Shown one piece after another: positions 42,975 through 52,212 of a DNA stretch of 64,000 nucleotides (the stretch's first letter is position 1; every line of letters starts with the position of its first letter). The DNA is taken from the NCBI RefSeq assembly GCF_002222635.1, contig NZ_CP022415.1, positions 1,550,001 to 1,614,000 of the forward strand, written 5' to 3'. The notes below the pieces were generated by a model. It was given only the letters and a program-made list of their open reading frames with translations. It was not told the DNA's origin and ran no database searches. The stretch is from Pseudosulfitobacter pseudonitzschiae. GTDB taxonomy: Bacteria; Pseudomonadota; Alphaproteobacteria; Rhodobacterales; Rhodobacteraceae. Made by a program: the position numbers and the translations under genes.

Positions 42975-44045
42975 TTAGGCGGCGCGCGCCTCATGTTTTC
43001 TCAGCTTGCCGGTCCATGCTTCTATGAACCGCAGCACGTCATCTTCCGTCGTCTCCAGCCCCAGCGATACGCGCAGCGCGCTGGCAGCATCGGCGGGCGC
43101 AAAGCCCATTGCAGTCAGCACACGGCTGGCGCGCACTTTGCCGCTGGAACAGGCCGACCCTGCCGATACGGCAAATCCTGCAAGATCCATCTGCATCACC
43201 TGCGTTTCACCCTTCCAACCGGGGGTCACAAAACAGCTGGTGTTGGGCAATCGCCCATCCATATGACCGGAGTCCAGATCAACCAACTCTTTCCCGACAA
43301 AAATAGTCTTCTTCGACGCAGCCTCAACCCCGTTTTCTAGAATATTTCTAAGTTCTGCAACCCGATGCCAGCGCCCGTCCGTGACATCGCGCACCGCAGC
43401 CTTGGCGGCGGCGGCAAATCCGGCCATGCCGATGATGTTTTCCGTGCCCGACCGGCGGCCCATTTCCTGCCCGCCGCCCTTGATCTGCGCGGGCACGTCT
43501 TGCCCGCGACGCAAGACCAGTGCGCCAATGCCTTTGGGTCCTCCCAACTTGTGCGCCGACACCAATGCCATACGCGCACCCGAGGCCATAAAATCCAACG
43601 GCAGCTTGCCAAAGGCCTGCGTCATATCGCAAACCGCGATGCCTGCGGGCACCTGCTGAAACACGCCGGTTTCGGAGTTCGCCAGCTGCAGCACGGATGT
43701 CGCCGGGTCGCCAACGGTTACACGCCCTTGCGCATCCACGTTCAGGGCATCCCGCACCCAAGCCCCCACAGCGTCATGCTCGATCGCGGCACCCGCCAGA
43801 TCACGCCCCGAACAGGCAAGACCTGCGGCCTCGGTTGCACCGGACGTGAACACAATATCGGCATCCACCGCCCCCAGCGCCTCGGCCACGTCCATACGTG
43901 CGCGTTCCATCAGCGATTTGGCCGCGCGCCCTTCGGCGTGCACGCTGGACGGATTGCCCAACACATCCATCGCCGCAATCATCGCCGCGCGCGCCTCAGC
44001 CCGCAAAGGGCTGGTTGCATTGTGATCCAGATAAACCCGCATCAT
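42975..44045 (-). CDS. Cysteine desulfurase, group I (NifS/IscS-like)
   Basis: Second cysteine desulfurase in the cluster, 356 residues. It has [34 protein letters not shown], the PLP Lys in [15 protein letters not shown] (near 197), [15 protein letters not shown] and [13 protein letters not shown] with the catalytic Cys near 319. It is shorter than IscS and probably supplies sulfur to SufB. It lies between iscR and sufB, as in other Rhodobacterales suf loci. Confidence 0.92.
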   Translation of the reverse strand: MMRVYLDHNATSPLRAEARAAMIAAMDVLGNPSSVHAEGRAAKSLMERARMDVAEALGAVDADIVFTSGATEAAGLACSGRDLAGAAIEHDAVGAWVRDALNVDAQGRVTVGDPATSVLQLANSETGVFQQVPAGIAVCDMTQAFGKLPLDFMASGARMALVSAHKLGGPKGIGALVLRRGQDVPAQIKGGGQEMGRRSGTENIIGMAGFAAAAKAAVRDVTDGRWHRVAELRNILENGVEAASKKTIFVGKELVDLDSGHMDGRLPNTSCFVTPGWKGETQVMQMDLAGFAVSAGSACSSGKVRASRVLTAMGFAPADAASALRVSLGLETTEDDVLRFIEAWTGKLRKHEARAA

Positions 44046-44105
44046 ACCTTCTTTGGTTCAAAAACGTTCTGGAAGAGACCCGCAGAAGCGGGGCTGGCCC
44101 TGCTG

Positions 44106-44564
44106 TTATTCGTCCACCACAGCAAACAGGTTCGGCACCGCCGGACAAGGCGCCAGTTCGTTGTCGATCACATCCGACAGCCGGGTCTGGTGCAGAAACA
44201 CATAGACATGCGCGCTTAGCCCTTCCCACAGACGGTTGTTCAGCGACTGCGCACGGCTGCCAGAGGTGCCACCAGACGCCCCTGCCCCTTTGTGCATCGC
44301 GTCAACCTTTTCATCGACCGCCTCGAGTACGTCGACCACACGGATGTCCGAAGCCGCCCGCGCCAAACGATAACCGCCACCCGGTCCGCGCACCGACGCC
44401 ACCAGATTGGCGCGGCGCAGTTTCACGAACAACTGTTCAAGATACGGCAACGAGACCGACTGGCGGGTTGCGATGTCACCAAGGTTGACCAAAGTGCCCT
44501 CGGGCTGCAGCGCGATGTCGGACAGCGCCACCATCGCGTAACGACCTTTTGTCGAAAGTTTCAT
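44106..44564 (-). CDS. iscR: Rrf2 family regulator, IscR-type, atypical (no Cys triad)
   Basis: A 152-residue winged-helix regulator of the Fe-S cluster genes. The N-terminus MKLSTKGRYAMVALSDIALQ and PYLEQLFVKLRRANLVASVRGPGGGYRLA are diagnostic of Rrf2/IscR. The C-x5-C-x5-C type cluster-binding region is replaced by MHKGAGASGGTSGSRAQSLNNRLW, which has no cysteine; only Cys near 141 (LAPCPAVP) remains. A single-Cys IscR has been described from Rhodobacter sphaeroides. It heads the suf run with an Irr-type box upstream, so iron and Fe-S status probably control the operon. Confidence 0.88.
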   Translation of the reverse strand: MKLSTKGRYAMVALSDIALQPEGTLVNLGDIATRQSVSLPYLEQLFVKLRRANLVASVRGPGGGYRLARAASDIRVVDVLEAVDEKVDAMHKGAGASGGTSGSRAQSLNNRLWEGLSAHVYVFLHQTRLSDVIDNELAPCPAVPNLFAVVDE

Positions 44565-44686
44565 GTTACACACTTCCCAATCTTAACTGCCTTCAAGACA
44601 GGCTTAACGCAGTGACAGATTGACCTCTGCGCGCCAAGAGCCTACATCCCTTTGAATCGCAATGGACAGAGTTGCCCGTTGCTCCA

Positions 44687-44703
44687 TTTAGAACCGTTCT
44701 AAG
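44687..44703. promoter_or_regulatory. Irr-type iron control element (ICE-like)
   Basis: TTTAGAA-CCG-TTCTAAG, a near-perfect palindrome matching the TTTAGAA-N3-TTCTAAA consensus of the alphaproteobacterial iron regulator Irr. It is about 120 bp before iscR and about 60 bp before the divergent hydrolase gene. Confidence 0.65.
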
Positions 44704-44762
44704 GTAGCTGAGCGATTTCGTCAAGAAATCCGGACCTTGAAACGCCAAATCACAGGATGCCC

Positions 44763-45416
44763 ATGCCCGAGGTCATTTTTCCCGGACCCGAAGGCCGCCT
44801 CGAAGGCCGCTACCACCCGCAAAAAGAACGTGACGCTCCGATTGCAATCGTTCTGCATCCCCACCCCCAGTTTGGCGGTACGATGAATCACAAGGTGGTT
44901 CACCGGATGCACTATGCTTTCTACAACATGGGATTTACCGTATTACGGTTCAACTTCCGTGGCGTGGGCCGTTCGCAAGGCGAATACGATCAGGGCATTG
45001 GCGAGCTTTCCGATGCGGCATCGGCGCTGGATTACCTTCAGTCGATGAACAACAATTCAAAGCACTGCTGGGTTGCCGGTTTTTCCTTTGGTGCATGGAT
45101 TGGAATGCAACTGCTGATGCGTCGCCCCGAGATCACCGGCTTTATCTCGGTGTCGCCGCCTGCCAACATGTACGATTTTTCGTTTCTGGCACCCTGCCCC
45201 GCATCGGGTCTGGTGATCAACGGTACGGCTGATCGCGTGGCCCCGCCCGCGGATACAACGGCGCTGGTGAATAAGCTGCACGAGCAAAAGGGCATCACCA
45301 TCACCCACACCGAGGTCGAAGGTGCCGGTCACTTCTTTGAAGAACCGCATCTGGACACGTTGATCGGCACCACCACTGACTATGTGAAACGACGCCTGAC
45401 CGAAAACAGCCGCTGA
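44763..45416 (+). CDS. Alpha/beta hydrolase (dienelactone-hydrolase-like)
   Basis: A 217-residue serine-hydrolase-fold protein. It has the opening FPGPEGRLEGRYHP, the oxyanion region LHPHPQFGGTMNHKV, the nucleophile elbow VAGFSFGAW with Ser near 99, VINGTADRVAPP with the Asp, and GAGHFFEE with the His. This fits the bacterial YqiA/DLH-like group with an unknown substrate. ATG at 44763 is preferred over 44757 because AGGA lies five bases upstream. The stop shares one base with the next small gene (TGATG). Confidence 0.85.
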   Translation: MPEVIFPGPEGRLEGRYHPQKERDAPIAIVLHPHPQFGGTMNHKVVHRMHYAFYNMGFTVLRFNFRGVGRSQGEYDQGIGELSDAASALDYLQSMNNNSKHCWVAGFSFGAWIGMQLLMRRPEITGFISVSPPANMYDFSFLAPCPASGLVINGTADRVAPPADTTALVNKLHEQKGITITHTEVEGAGHFFEEPHLDTLIGTTTDYVKRRLTENSR

Positions 45417-45652
45417 TGACCGATCCTTCTGTTCAGGAGATGGCCAACAAGCTGGCCGAGGAATGTATCGCCGTCCAACGCAAGATCGGCGATGATCGGC
45501 TTTTTATGAAGCTGGGCGAAGTTCTGGGCGCATCGTCGCAAACGCTGGAAGAAGCGTTTCTGACGGCGGTGCGCACGCGGCTTGCCGAACAGCAGGGCCG
45601 TGCCTTTCTCGTCAAAAAGCTTAAAGAGTTCCAATCCCAAGCCGACGTGTAA
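45416..45652 (+). CDS. Conserved hypothetical small protein (78 aa)
   Basis: A 78-residue, mostly helical protein: TDPSVQEMANKLAEECIAV, LFMKLGEVLGASSQTLEEAFLTAVRTRLAEQQGRAFLVKKLKEF. No domain is recognised. It is fused by a one-base overlap to the hydrolase gene and followed after 9 bp by an HD-domain gene, so the three form one operon. The coding potential is supported by the overlap rather than by a family match. Confidence 0.72.
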   Translation: MTDPSVQEMANKLAEECIAVQRKIGDDRLFMKLGEVLGASSQTLEEAFLTAVRTRLAEQQGRAFLVKKLKEFQSQADV

Positions 45653-45661
45653 CCAAGTGTC

Positions 45662-46279
45662 ATGCCCCAAACCACACCTCTGATCGACCTGACCCCGGAC
45701 CAGCAAATCCGTCTGGACCGGCAGATGGAATTCCTGCGCGAGATGGACAAGCTCAAGAGCGTCCTGCGCGGCACCAAGCTAATCAATAAATCACGGCGTG
45801 AAAACTCTGCCGAACATTCGTGGCACATCATGCTTTATGCTGCGGTGCTGGCCGAACATGCAGGGCCGGATGTGGACATAGCCCGCGTCCTGCGGATGCT
45901 GCTGATTCACGACATTGTCGAAATCGACGCAGGCGACGCGCCGATCCACGGGCATGTGGATCACGCCGCAATGGAGCTGAAAGAAGCTGCCGCTGCCGAC
46001 CGTCTGTTCAACCTGCTGCCCGCCGATCAGGCCCGCGCATTCCGCGCGCTCTGGGACGAATTCGAGGCCGCCAAAACCCCTGACGCCCAATTCGCCAAAG
46101 CAATCGACCGCACCCAACCGCCCGTGGGCAACCTGCACAGTGGCGGCGGATCGTGGATTGAATACAATGTCACAATGGACCAGATCGACACCCGCGTCGG
46201 CGTGCCCATCAACCGCGGTGCGCCGGTGCTGTGGGCATGGCTGCACCCGTTACTGAGCAACTTTTTCGCGAAACGCTGA
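45662..46279 (+). CDS. HD domain hydrolase (5'-deoxynucleotidase YfbR-like)
   Basis: A 205-residue metal-dependent phosphohydrolase with HD-domain ligands in SRRENSAEHSWHIMLYA (His near 52) and LLIHDIVEIDAGDAP (His-Asp near 82). This matches the YfbR/YGK1-type HD_3 family, which dephosphorylates deoxynucleoside monophosphates. The end has WLHPLLSNFF. It is the third gene of the hydrolase run. Substrate assignment follows the family only. Confidence 0.85.
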   Translation: MPQTTPLIDLTPDQQIRLDRQMEFLREMDKLKSVLRGTKLINKSRRENSAEHSWHIMLYAAVLAEHAGPDVDIARVLRMLLIHDIVEIDAGDAPIHGHVDHAAMELKEAAAADRLFNLLPADQARAFRALWDEFEAAKTPDAQFAKAIDRTQPPVGNLHSGGGSWIEYNVTMDQIDTRVGVPINRGAPVLWAWLHPLLSNFFAKR

Positions 46280-46383
46280 TTTTTTCATTTCCTGTTGAAA
46301 CTCTCTGCCCCCGCCTGCGTGTCTGTCACCAAGCGGATCAGAGATCGTCTGACTGCGCACGACAGAACATGAGGATTATGAAA

Positions 46384-46797
46384 ATGAAAACCACATTGAT
46401 CGCACTTGCTCTTTCCGTTTCCGCGACCGGCGTGTTCGCCGCCGCACATGCCATGGCACCTTCCGTCGAAGCCGCAGACCAAGCCATTGATAATGGTGTT
46501 GTGTCCGCCGACAAAGTTGTTGCTGGCGAAAACGGTTGGCTCGTTGTGCACCGTACCGATGCCGACATGAAACCCGGCCCCGTCGTCGGCTATGCGCCGT
46601 TGCGCAAGGGCGACAACATGGACGTGGCCGCCATCCTTCAGGAAGACGTCGCTGCGGGTGACATGCTGATGCTGATGGTGCACAGCGAAGCCGGTGGTAT
46701 GAAAACCGGCGTTTTCGAATACACACTTGGTGCCAAAGAAGACGGCCCGATCAAAGTTGACGACAAGCTGGTCATGCAGGTCATCACAGCCAAGTAA
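46384..46797 (+). CDS. Exported DUF7282-like protein
   Basis: A 137-residue protein with signal peptide MKTTLIALALSVSATGVFAAAHA and a single mature domain: AIDNGVVSADKVVAGENGWLVVHRTD, VGYAPLRKGDNMDVAAILQ, MLMLMVHSEAGG and VFEYTLGAKEDGPIKV. This pattern resembles the DUF7282 domain of periplasmic or surface proteins of unknown function. The ATG at 46384 is chosen because GAGGAT lies about 8 bases upstream and it directly begins the signal peptide. Confidence 0.75.
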   Translation: MKTTLIALALSVSATGVFAAAHAMAPSVEAADQAIDNGVVSADKVVAGENGWLVVHRTDADMKPGPVVGYAPLRKGDNMDVAAILQEDVAAGDMLMLMVHSEAGGMKTGVFEYTLGAKEDGPIKVDDKLVMQVITAK

Positions 46798-46839
46798 TGC
46801 GCTGCTAAGCCTTAGCGTGCCACTCAGGCGCGGACATAT

Positions 46840-46887
46840 GACAGACCAAGCGCCGTCGCCTCCTCTTGGCGGCGGCGCTTGGCTGTC
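46840..46887. terminator. Long imperfect hairpin
   Basis: Arms CCAAGCGCCGTCGCC / GGCGGCGGCGCTTGG extended by GACA/TGTC, with a 7-base loop TCCTCTT, 43 bp after the DUF7282 stop. There is no T-run, so it may end transcription or protect an mRNA 3' end. Confidence 0.4.
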
Positions 46888-46978
46888 TGCAGCACTAAAA
46901 AACGGCCCGTGTACGCCGCACCTGTGCCCGCCGCGTGGGCATCCGCTGGGACAATGCTAAACCTGACGCGACAAAACG

Positions 46979-46994
46979 GTATACATTTGTATAC
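46979..46994. promoter_or_regulatory. Palindromic operator-like site before icd
   Basis: GTATACATTTGTATAC, a 7-2-7 inverted repeat 72 bp before the icd start, of the kind bound by dimeric repressors such as GntR-family proteins. The regulator is unknown. Confidence 0.45.
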
Positions 46995-47065
46995 ACCCTT
47001 TCCGCCTGCCCGCTTCTGCGCTAGACCCGTGCCAACCCAAAACATCCTTTGAAAAGGTGACGCGC

Positions 47066-48280
47066 ATGAGCAAGATCAAGGTGGACAACCCCATCGTCGA
47101 GATGGATGGCGATGAAATGACCCGTATCATGTGGGATTTCATCAAAAAGAAACTGATCCTGCCCTATCTGGACATTGATCTGCTGTACTACGATCTGGGA
47201 ATCGAGGTGCGCGACGAGACCGACGACCAGATTACTGTCGATGCCGCCGAAAAAACCAAGGAAGTGGGCGTCGCTGTCAAATGCGCGACCATCACCCCCG
47301 ACGAAGCGCGGGTCGAGGAATTTGGCCTCAAACGCATGTACCGTTCGCCAAATGGCACCATTCGTAACATTCTGGGCGGCGTCATCTTTCGCGAGCCGAT
47401 CATCTGCTCGAACGTGCCGCGCCTGGTGCCCGGATGGACGCAACCGATTGTCGTGGGCCGCCACGCCTTTGGCGACCAGTACCGCGCCACCGATTTCCGC
47501 TTTCCCGGCCCCGGCAAGCTGACGATGAAATTCGTCGGTGAAGACGGCCAGACTATCGAGCGCGAAGTGTTCGACGCCCCCTCCTCGGGCGTTGCGATGG
47601 GCATGTATAATCTGGACGAGTCGATCTATGACTTTGCCCGCGCATCGCTGAACTACGGTCTGATCCGCGGCTATCCCGTGTATCTGTCAACCAAGAACAC
47701 CATTCTCAAGGCCTATGACGGGCGGTTCAAGGATATCTTCCAAGAGGTCTATGAGGAAGAGTTCGAGGACCAGTTCAAAGCAGCAAAGATCTGGTACGAA
47801 CATCGCCTGATCGACGATATGGTTGCCTCGGCAATGAAGTGGTCGGGCGGCTATGTCTGGGCCTGCAAGAATTACGATGGCGACGTTCAGTCCGACACAG
47901 TGGCGCAGGGCTTTGGCTCTTTGGGTCTGATGACATCATTGCTGATGACCCCGGATGGCAAGATCGTCGAGGCAGAGGCGGCACATGGCACCGTCACGCG
48001 CCACTACCGCCAGCACCAAAAGGGCGAGCAGACCTCGACCAACTCGATTGCGTCGATATTTGCGTGGACCGGCGGGCTGAAGCATCGCGGCAAGCTGGAC
48101 GGGAACACCGCGCTGACCGACTTTGCCAACACGCTGGAAAAAGTCGTCGTGGACACGGTCGAAAGCGGCTTTATGACCAAGGATCTTGCGCTGCTGGTCG
48201 GCCCCGATCAGGGCTGGCTGACAACGATGGGCTTTTTGGAAAAAGTCGACGAGAACCTGAACGCGGCCCTGAACGGGTAA
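47066..48280 (+). CDS. icd: NADP-dependent isocitrate dehydrogenase
   Basis: TCA-cycle oxidative decarboxylation of isocitrate to 2-oxoglutarate with NADPH formation. The 404 residues follow the eukaryote-like (type II) dimeric form: [56 protein letters not shown]-like [42 protein letters not shown] and [21 protein letters not shown]. The ATG at 47066 has AAGG about 8 bases before it, preferred to the GTG nine bases upstream. Confidence 0.95.
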   Translation: MSKIKVDNPIVEMDGDEMTRIMWDFIKKKLILPYLDIDLLYYDLGIEVRDETDDQITVDAAEKTKEVGVAVKCATITPDEARVEEFGLKRMYRSPNGTIRNILGGVIFREPIICSNVPRLVPGWTQPIVVGRHAFGDQYRATDFRFPGPGKLTMKFVGEDGQTIEREVFDAPSSGVAMGMYNLDESIYDFARASLNYGLIRGYPVYLSTKNTILKAYDGRFKDIFQEVYEEEFEDQFKAAKIWYEHRLIDDMVASAMKWSGGYVWACKNYDGDVQSDTVAQGFGSLGLMTSLLMTPDGKIVEAEAAHGTVTRHYRQHQKGEQTSTNSIASIFAWTGGLKHRGKLDGNTALTDFANTLEKVVVDTVESGFMTKDLALLVGPDQGWLTTMGFLEKVDENLNAALNG

Positions 48281-48291
48281 GCACATCGAAC

Positions 48292-48322
48292 CAAAGGCCG
48301 CCCTTCGCAGGCGGCCTTTGGC
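48292..48322. terminator. Bidirectional terminator, icd/class II amidotransferase
   Basis: CCAAAGGCCGCC / GGCGGCCTTTGG stem with 7-base loop between convergent genes. Confidence 0.75.
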
Positions 48323-48325
48323 GTT

Positions 48326-49117
48326 TCAGGCAGCTGCTGCCACGGCGTACGACATCGGGGTGATGATCACGCCCGCGTCCGTAAACGCGGCCAGATGTCC
48401 GGCGGGCAGTTCGATCCAGCCCGCCTGCCCCGGCTCTGGCGGTTCGGATACCACGAACCAGCCCAGATCATCCGGCCTGCGCCGGTAGTAAACCGTGGGC
48501 GCGATGTGGTCGGTCGAATAGCGCAGCACGAACAGCCGGTTTCCGTCCATCCACGCCGCCGAAGACCGCAAGTGTGGCGTGGTGCCATCGGTGCGCGACA
48601 TCGCCTCCAACCGCGCATGGGCCGTGACCATCGCCGCCTCTGGCGCGTCGTCCAGACCTTCTTCGATCGCGTAAAGGAACAGCAATTCGCTGTCTGTTGC
48701 ACCACGCCGTTGCGCATAAAGCGCGTCCGAGACCCCCATATCCGCCAGCCTGCGAAACCGGTCAAAGCCACCGACCTGCCCGTTGTGCATAAAGCTCCAG
48801 CGGCCGCAGGCAAAAGGATGGCAATTGTTGCGGCTGGTCGCAGATCCGGTCGTGGCGCGCACATGCGCCATAAACGCATGACTTTTAACGGTACGGCACA
48901 GCGCCATCAGGTTCGGGTCTGACCACGCAGGATAGACATCGCGGTAAAGTCCCGGCTCGGGTCTGTCACCATACCACGCAACGCCCACACCGTCGCCGTT
49001 CAGCGCCGTCTTGCATTCGCTTGCGGCGCGCGACTGATGCACCAGCGAATGGCCGGGGCTGCTGACCAGCCCGTCCATAAAGATCGGCGCACCGATGTAA
49101 GCCGCCCAACGGCACAT
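48326..49117 (-). CDS. Class II glutamine amidotransferase (YafJ-like)
   Basis: A 263-residue N-terminal-nucleophile hydrolase with Cys2 as nucleophile after removal of Met (MCRWAAYIGAPIFM). Further motifs are FMAHVRATTGSATSRNNCHPF and HNGQVGGFDRFR, the glutamine-binding core. It is a stand-alone glutaminase domain, as in YafJ, with no synthase partner visible. It starts three bases after the DUF6356 gene ends. Confidence 0.88.
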   Translation of the reverse strand: MCRWAAYIGAPIFMDGLVSSPGHSLVHQSRAASECKTALNGDGVGVAWYGDRPEPGLYRDVYPAWSDPNLMALCRTVKSHAFMAHVRATTGSATSRNNCHPFACGRWSFMHNGQVGGFDRFRRLADMGVSDALYAQRRGATDSELLFLYAIEEGLDDAPEAAMVTAHARLEAMSRTDGTTPHLRSSAAWMDGNRLFVLRYSTDHIAPTVYYRRRPDDLGWFVVSEPPEPGQAGWIELPAGHLAAFTDAGVIITPMSYAVAAAA

Positions 49118-49120
49118 CGG

Positions 49121-49327
49121 TTATTGACCCCGGTTGTGGGTCTGCGCATACATTTGCGCAATCATCCGGCTGGCGGTTTTTTCGAACAGACAGGGGATCA
49201 CTGCGTGGACCAGCGCCGCACCGCCCGCCGCAAACAACCGCACCGCAAAACGTCCTGCAAACAACAGATGCTCAAAATAGCTTTCATTGACGGTGCGCGG
49301 ATGGCTGAGGAAAATGCGTGCGATCAT
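49121..49327 (-). CDS. DUF6356 family small protein
   Basis: A 68-residue protein: MIARIFLSHPRTVNESYFEHLLFAGRF, then RLFAAGGAALVHAVIPCLFEKTASRMIAQMY. This fits DUF6356, a short family with a central hydrophobic segment (possible membrane helix), of unknown function and common in Rhodobacterales. It is in one operon with the amidotransferase gene and divergent from the Lrp regulator. Confidence 0.78.
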   Translation of the reverse strand: MIARIFLSHPRTVNESYFEHLLFAGRFAVRLFAAGGAALVHAVIPCLFEKTASRMIAQMYAQTHNRGQ

Positions 49328-49441
49328 GGGTTTGCTCCTGTTTCTGAGTGCCCAACTTGCCAGTTTTCACTTTGGAACGGGTCCCAAATTAAGCGGTGAT
49401 GCGCTGTTGCATTGGGATGCCTTCCACAGTATTGAGCATAT

Positions 49442-49900
49442 ATGTTGAATTTTGACGACATCGACCGCAGCCTTCTGAGTGAACTGCAACGAGATGCCAG
49501 CCAATCGCTGGATTCGCTTAGTGACGTGGTGGGCCTGTCGCGCAACGCCTGCTGGCGGCGCATCCGCCTGATGGAAGACGCAGGCATTATCACCGCTCGT
49601 GTCACATTGGTCGACCCCGCCAAGATTGGCCTGCCGCTGATGGTCTTTATGCAGATCCGCACCGGCAGCCACGATCCCGACTGGCAGTCCAGATTTGCCA
49701 CCGCCGTCAAGACCATCCCCGGCATCCTCAGCGTCTACCGCATGACCGGCGATCTGGATTACCTTGTGCGAGCACGCGTGGCGGACATGGCAGGCTATGA
49801 CCGCTTGTATCAACAACTGATCGCACGCTTGCCCGTGGCGGATATTTCGGCCAGCTTTGTGATGGAAGACATCAAGGACAGCACGGCCCTGCCGCTCTGA
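49442..49900 (+). CDS. Lrp/AsnC family transcriptional regulator
   Basis: A 152-residue regulator. The N-terminal winged helix (MLNFDDIDRSLLSELQRDASQSLDSLSDVVGLSRNACWRRIRLMEDAGII) is joined to a C-terminal RAM/ligand domain (VTLVDPAKIGLPLMVFMQI, IPGILSVYRMTGDLDYLVRARV). The ligand is probably an amino acid or related metabolite. It is 21 bp upstream of the SMR transporter gene and may control it. Confidence 0.92.
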   Translation: MLNFDDIDRSLLSELQRDASQSLDSLSDVVGLSRNACWRRIRLMEDAGIITARVTLVDPAKIGLPLMVFMQIRTGSHDPDWQSRFATAVKTIPGILSVYRMTGDLDYLVRARVADMAGYDRLYQQLIARLPVADISASFVMEDIKDSTALPL

Positions 49901-49921
49901 CGCCCGCAAAAGGAACACCCC

Positions 49922-50257
49922 TTGCCCCTGCATTATCTCTGGCTGTTTATCGCCATCGTCACCGAGACAATCGGCACCACGGCGCTGCAAGCCTCGCAGC
50001 AGTTTTCACGGTTCTGGCCGTCGGTGGCTGTGGTGGCGTTCTATGGTGCGTCGTTCTATTTCATGGCGTTGGCGCTCAAGGTGATGCCGGTGGGCATTGT
50101 CTATGCGATCTGGTCCGGTCTGGGGATCGTACTGATCGCAGGCATCGGCTATGTCTTGTTCGGTCAAAGGCTGGATCTGCCTGCGGTCGCAGGGCTGGCT
50201 CTGATCATCGCGGGGATTCTGGTGATACACCTGTTCTCGAACAGTGCCCAACACTGA
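49922..50257 (+). CDS. SMR family multidrug transporter (EmrE/QacE-like)
   Basis: A 111-residue protein with four transmembrane helices. The start is TTG at 49922, with AAGGA about 8 bases upstream. Helix 1 LWLFIAIVTETIGTTALQAS carries the conserved Glu (near 15) for proton-coupled export. SxxPT-like GIVYAIWSGLGIVLIA and the final helix AGLALIIAGILVIHLF match the family. It is probably a drug or cation exporter; the substrate is not known. It is transcribed with the Lrp gene. Confidence 0.9.
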   Translation: MPLHYLWLFIAIVTETIGTTALQASQQFSRFWPSVAVVAFYGASFYFMALALKVMPVGIVYAIWSGLGIVLIAGIGYVLFGQRLDLPAVAGLALIIAGILVIHLFSNSAQH

Positions 50258-50374
50258 TCAAGACGCAGGTTTGCGCCAATTGTTGACCGCCAAGGGCGCC
50301 AAAACCCTTTTTCACTGGCCTTTGCTGCACCCGCACGGTATGCGCGCGGCAACTTACCCTTAAAGGCTGAACCT

Positions 50375-52192
50375 ATGGAACTGCGCAACATCGCAATCAT
50401 CGCCCACGTTGACCACGGAAAAACAACATTGGTCGACGAATTGCTGAAACAATCGGGCACCTACCGCGAAAATCAGGCGACCACCGAACGCGCGATGGAC
50501 AGCAACGATCTGGAACGCGAACGCGGCATCACGATCTTTGCCAAACCCACGTCGGTGGAGTGGAAAGGCACGCGGATCAATATCGTTGACACCCCCGGCC
50601 ACGCCGACTTTGGTGGCGAAGTCGAACGCATCCTGTCGATGGTTGACGGTGTTGTGCTGTTGGTGGACGCCGCAGAAGGTCCGATGCCGCAGACCAAATT
50701 TGTGACCTCGAAAGCGTTGAAACTGGGCCTGCGCCCGATCGTTGTGGTCAACAAGGTCGACAAAGCCGACGGCGAGCCCGACCGCGCGCTGGACGAATGT
50801 TTTGACCTGTTCGCCAACCTTGATGCGACCGACGAGCAGTTGGACTTTCCCACCATGTACGCCTCGGGGCGCAATGGCTGGGCAGATATGGAGCTGGACG
50901 GTAAACGCGACGGTCTGGACGCCCTGTTCGACCTGATCCTGAGCCATGTGCCCGCACCCGCACAGGTCGCAAATGCCGACCAGCCCTTCAGCATGCTGGC
51001 CACCACCTTGGGCGGCGACCCGTTTCTGGGCCGCCTGCTGACAGGCCGCGTTGAATCCGGCACCGTCAAAGCGGGCCAGACCATCAAGGCGATGTCGCGC
51101 GACGGCAAGCTGATCGAAAATTTCCGCTGCACCAAGATCCTTGCGTTCCGCGGTCTGGACCAAACCGCCATCGACGTTGCCGAAGCCGGTGACATCGTGT
51201 CGATCGCAGGCATGACTAAAGCCACAGTGGCCGACACGCTGGCCGATGCCTCCGTAACCGAAGCGATCCCCGCCCAGCCGATCGATCCGCCCACCATCAC
51301 CGTTACATTCGGCATCAACGACAGCCCGTTGGCAGGTCGTGACGGCAAAAAGGTGCAAAGCCGCGTCATCCGTGACCGTCTACACAAAGAAGCCGAAAGC
51401 AACGTCGCCATCAAAATCAGCGATACCCCCGGCGGCGAGGCGTTCGAAGTCGCGGGCCGTGGCGAATTGCAGATGGGTGTTCTGATCGAAAACATGCGCC
51501 GCGAAGGCTTTGAGCTGTCGATCTCGCGTCCGCAGGTTCTGTTTCAGGATGTCGACGGCGTCCGCCACGAGCCCATAGAAGAGGCCACCATCGACGTGGA
51601 TGACGAATATTCGGGTGCCGTGATCGAGAAAATCACCGGCGCGCGCAAAGGCGAACTGGTCGAGATGAAGCCCGCAGGCGCTGGCAAAACCCGCATCGTG
51701 GCCCATGTACCATCGCGCGGCCTGATCGGTTATCACGGTGAATTCCTGACCGACACCCGCGGCACCGGCGTGTTGAACCGCGTGTTCCACAGCTGGGCAC
51801 CGCACAAAGGCACCATTCCGGGCCGTCGTGCCGGCGTTCTGATTTCCATGGAAAACGGCACATCCGTGTCCTATGCCCTGTGGAAACTGGAAGACCGTGG
51901 CAAGTTCTTCATCGGCGCACAGGAAGCGGTCTATACCGGTATGATTATCGGTGAGCACAGCCGCGAAAACGATCTGGAAGTGAACCCGCTGAAGGGCAAA
52001 CAGCTGACCAACGTGCGCGCATCGGGCACCGACGAAGCTGTGCGTCTGACCACGCCGATCACTCTGTCACTGGAAGAGGCGATTGCCTATATCGACGATG
52101 ACGAACTGGTCGAAGTAACGCCCAATGCGATCCGTCTGCGCAAACGCTATCTGGATCCGCACGAGCGCAAGCGAATGGCCAAATCGGCCTGA
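50375..52192 (+). CDS. typA: Translational GTPase TypA/BipA
   Basis: Ribosome-associated GTPase involved in large-subunit assembly and stress; 605 residues. It has the G1 loop AHVDHGKTT (about 10-18), [16 protein letters not shown] (G3), [11 protein letters not shown] (G4), EF-Tu-like domain 2, the EF-G-like domains with [20 protein letters not shown], and the BipA-specific C-terminal domain [23 protein letters not shown]. The gene is monocistronic with its own terminator. Confidence 0.96.
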   Translation: MELRNIAIIAHVDHGKTTLVDELLKQSGTYRENQATTERAMDSNDLERERGITIFAKPTSVEWKGTRINIVDTPGHADFGGEVERILSMVDGVVLLVDAAEGPMPQTKFVTSKALKLGLRPIVVVNKVDKADGEPDRALDECFDLFANLDATDEQLDFPTMYASGRNGWADMELDGKRDGLDALFDLILSHVPAPAQVANADQPFSMLATTLGGDPFLGRLLTGRVESGTVKAGQTIKAMSRDGKLIENFRCTKILAFRGLDQTAIDVAEAGDIVSIAGMTKATVADTLADASVTEAIPAQPIDPPTITVTFGINDSPLAGRDGKKVQSRVIRDRLHKEAESNVAIKISDTPGGEAFEVAGRGELQMGVLIENMRREGFELSISRPQVLFQDVDGVRHEPIEEATIDVDDEYSGAVIEKITGARKGELVEMKPAGAGKTRIVAHVPSRGLIGYHGEFLTDTRGTGVLNRVFHSWAPHKGTIPGRRAGVLISMENGTSVSYALWKLEDRGKFFIGAQEAVYTGMIIGEHSRENDLEVNPLKGKQLTNVRASGTDEAVRLTTPITLSLEEAIAYIDDDELVEVTPNAIRLRKRYLDPHERKRMAKSA

Positions 52193-52212
52193 TCCGGCTG
52201 AACCAAGATGTG

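Noticed and set aside
46231-46383. N-terminal extension of the DUF7282 protein
   Set aside because: The extension overlaps the HD-domain gene, lacks a ribosome site, and would hide the signal peptide.
50258-50374. Possible small gene between the SMR transporter and typA
   Set aside because: No ORF with start, ribosome site and stop longer than a few codons; treated as the typA leader.
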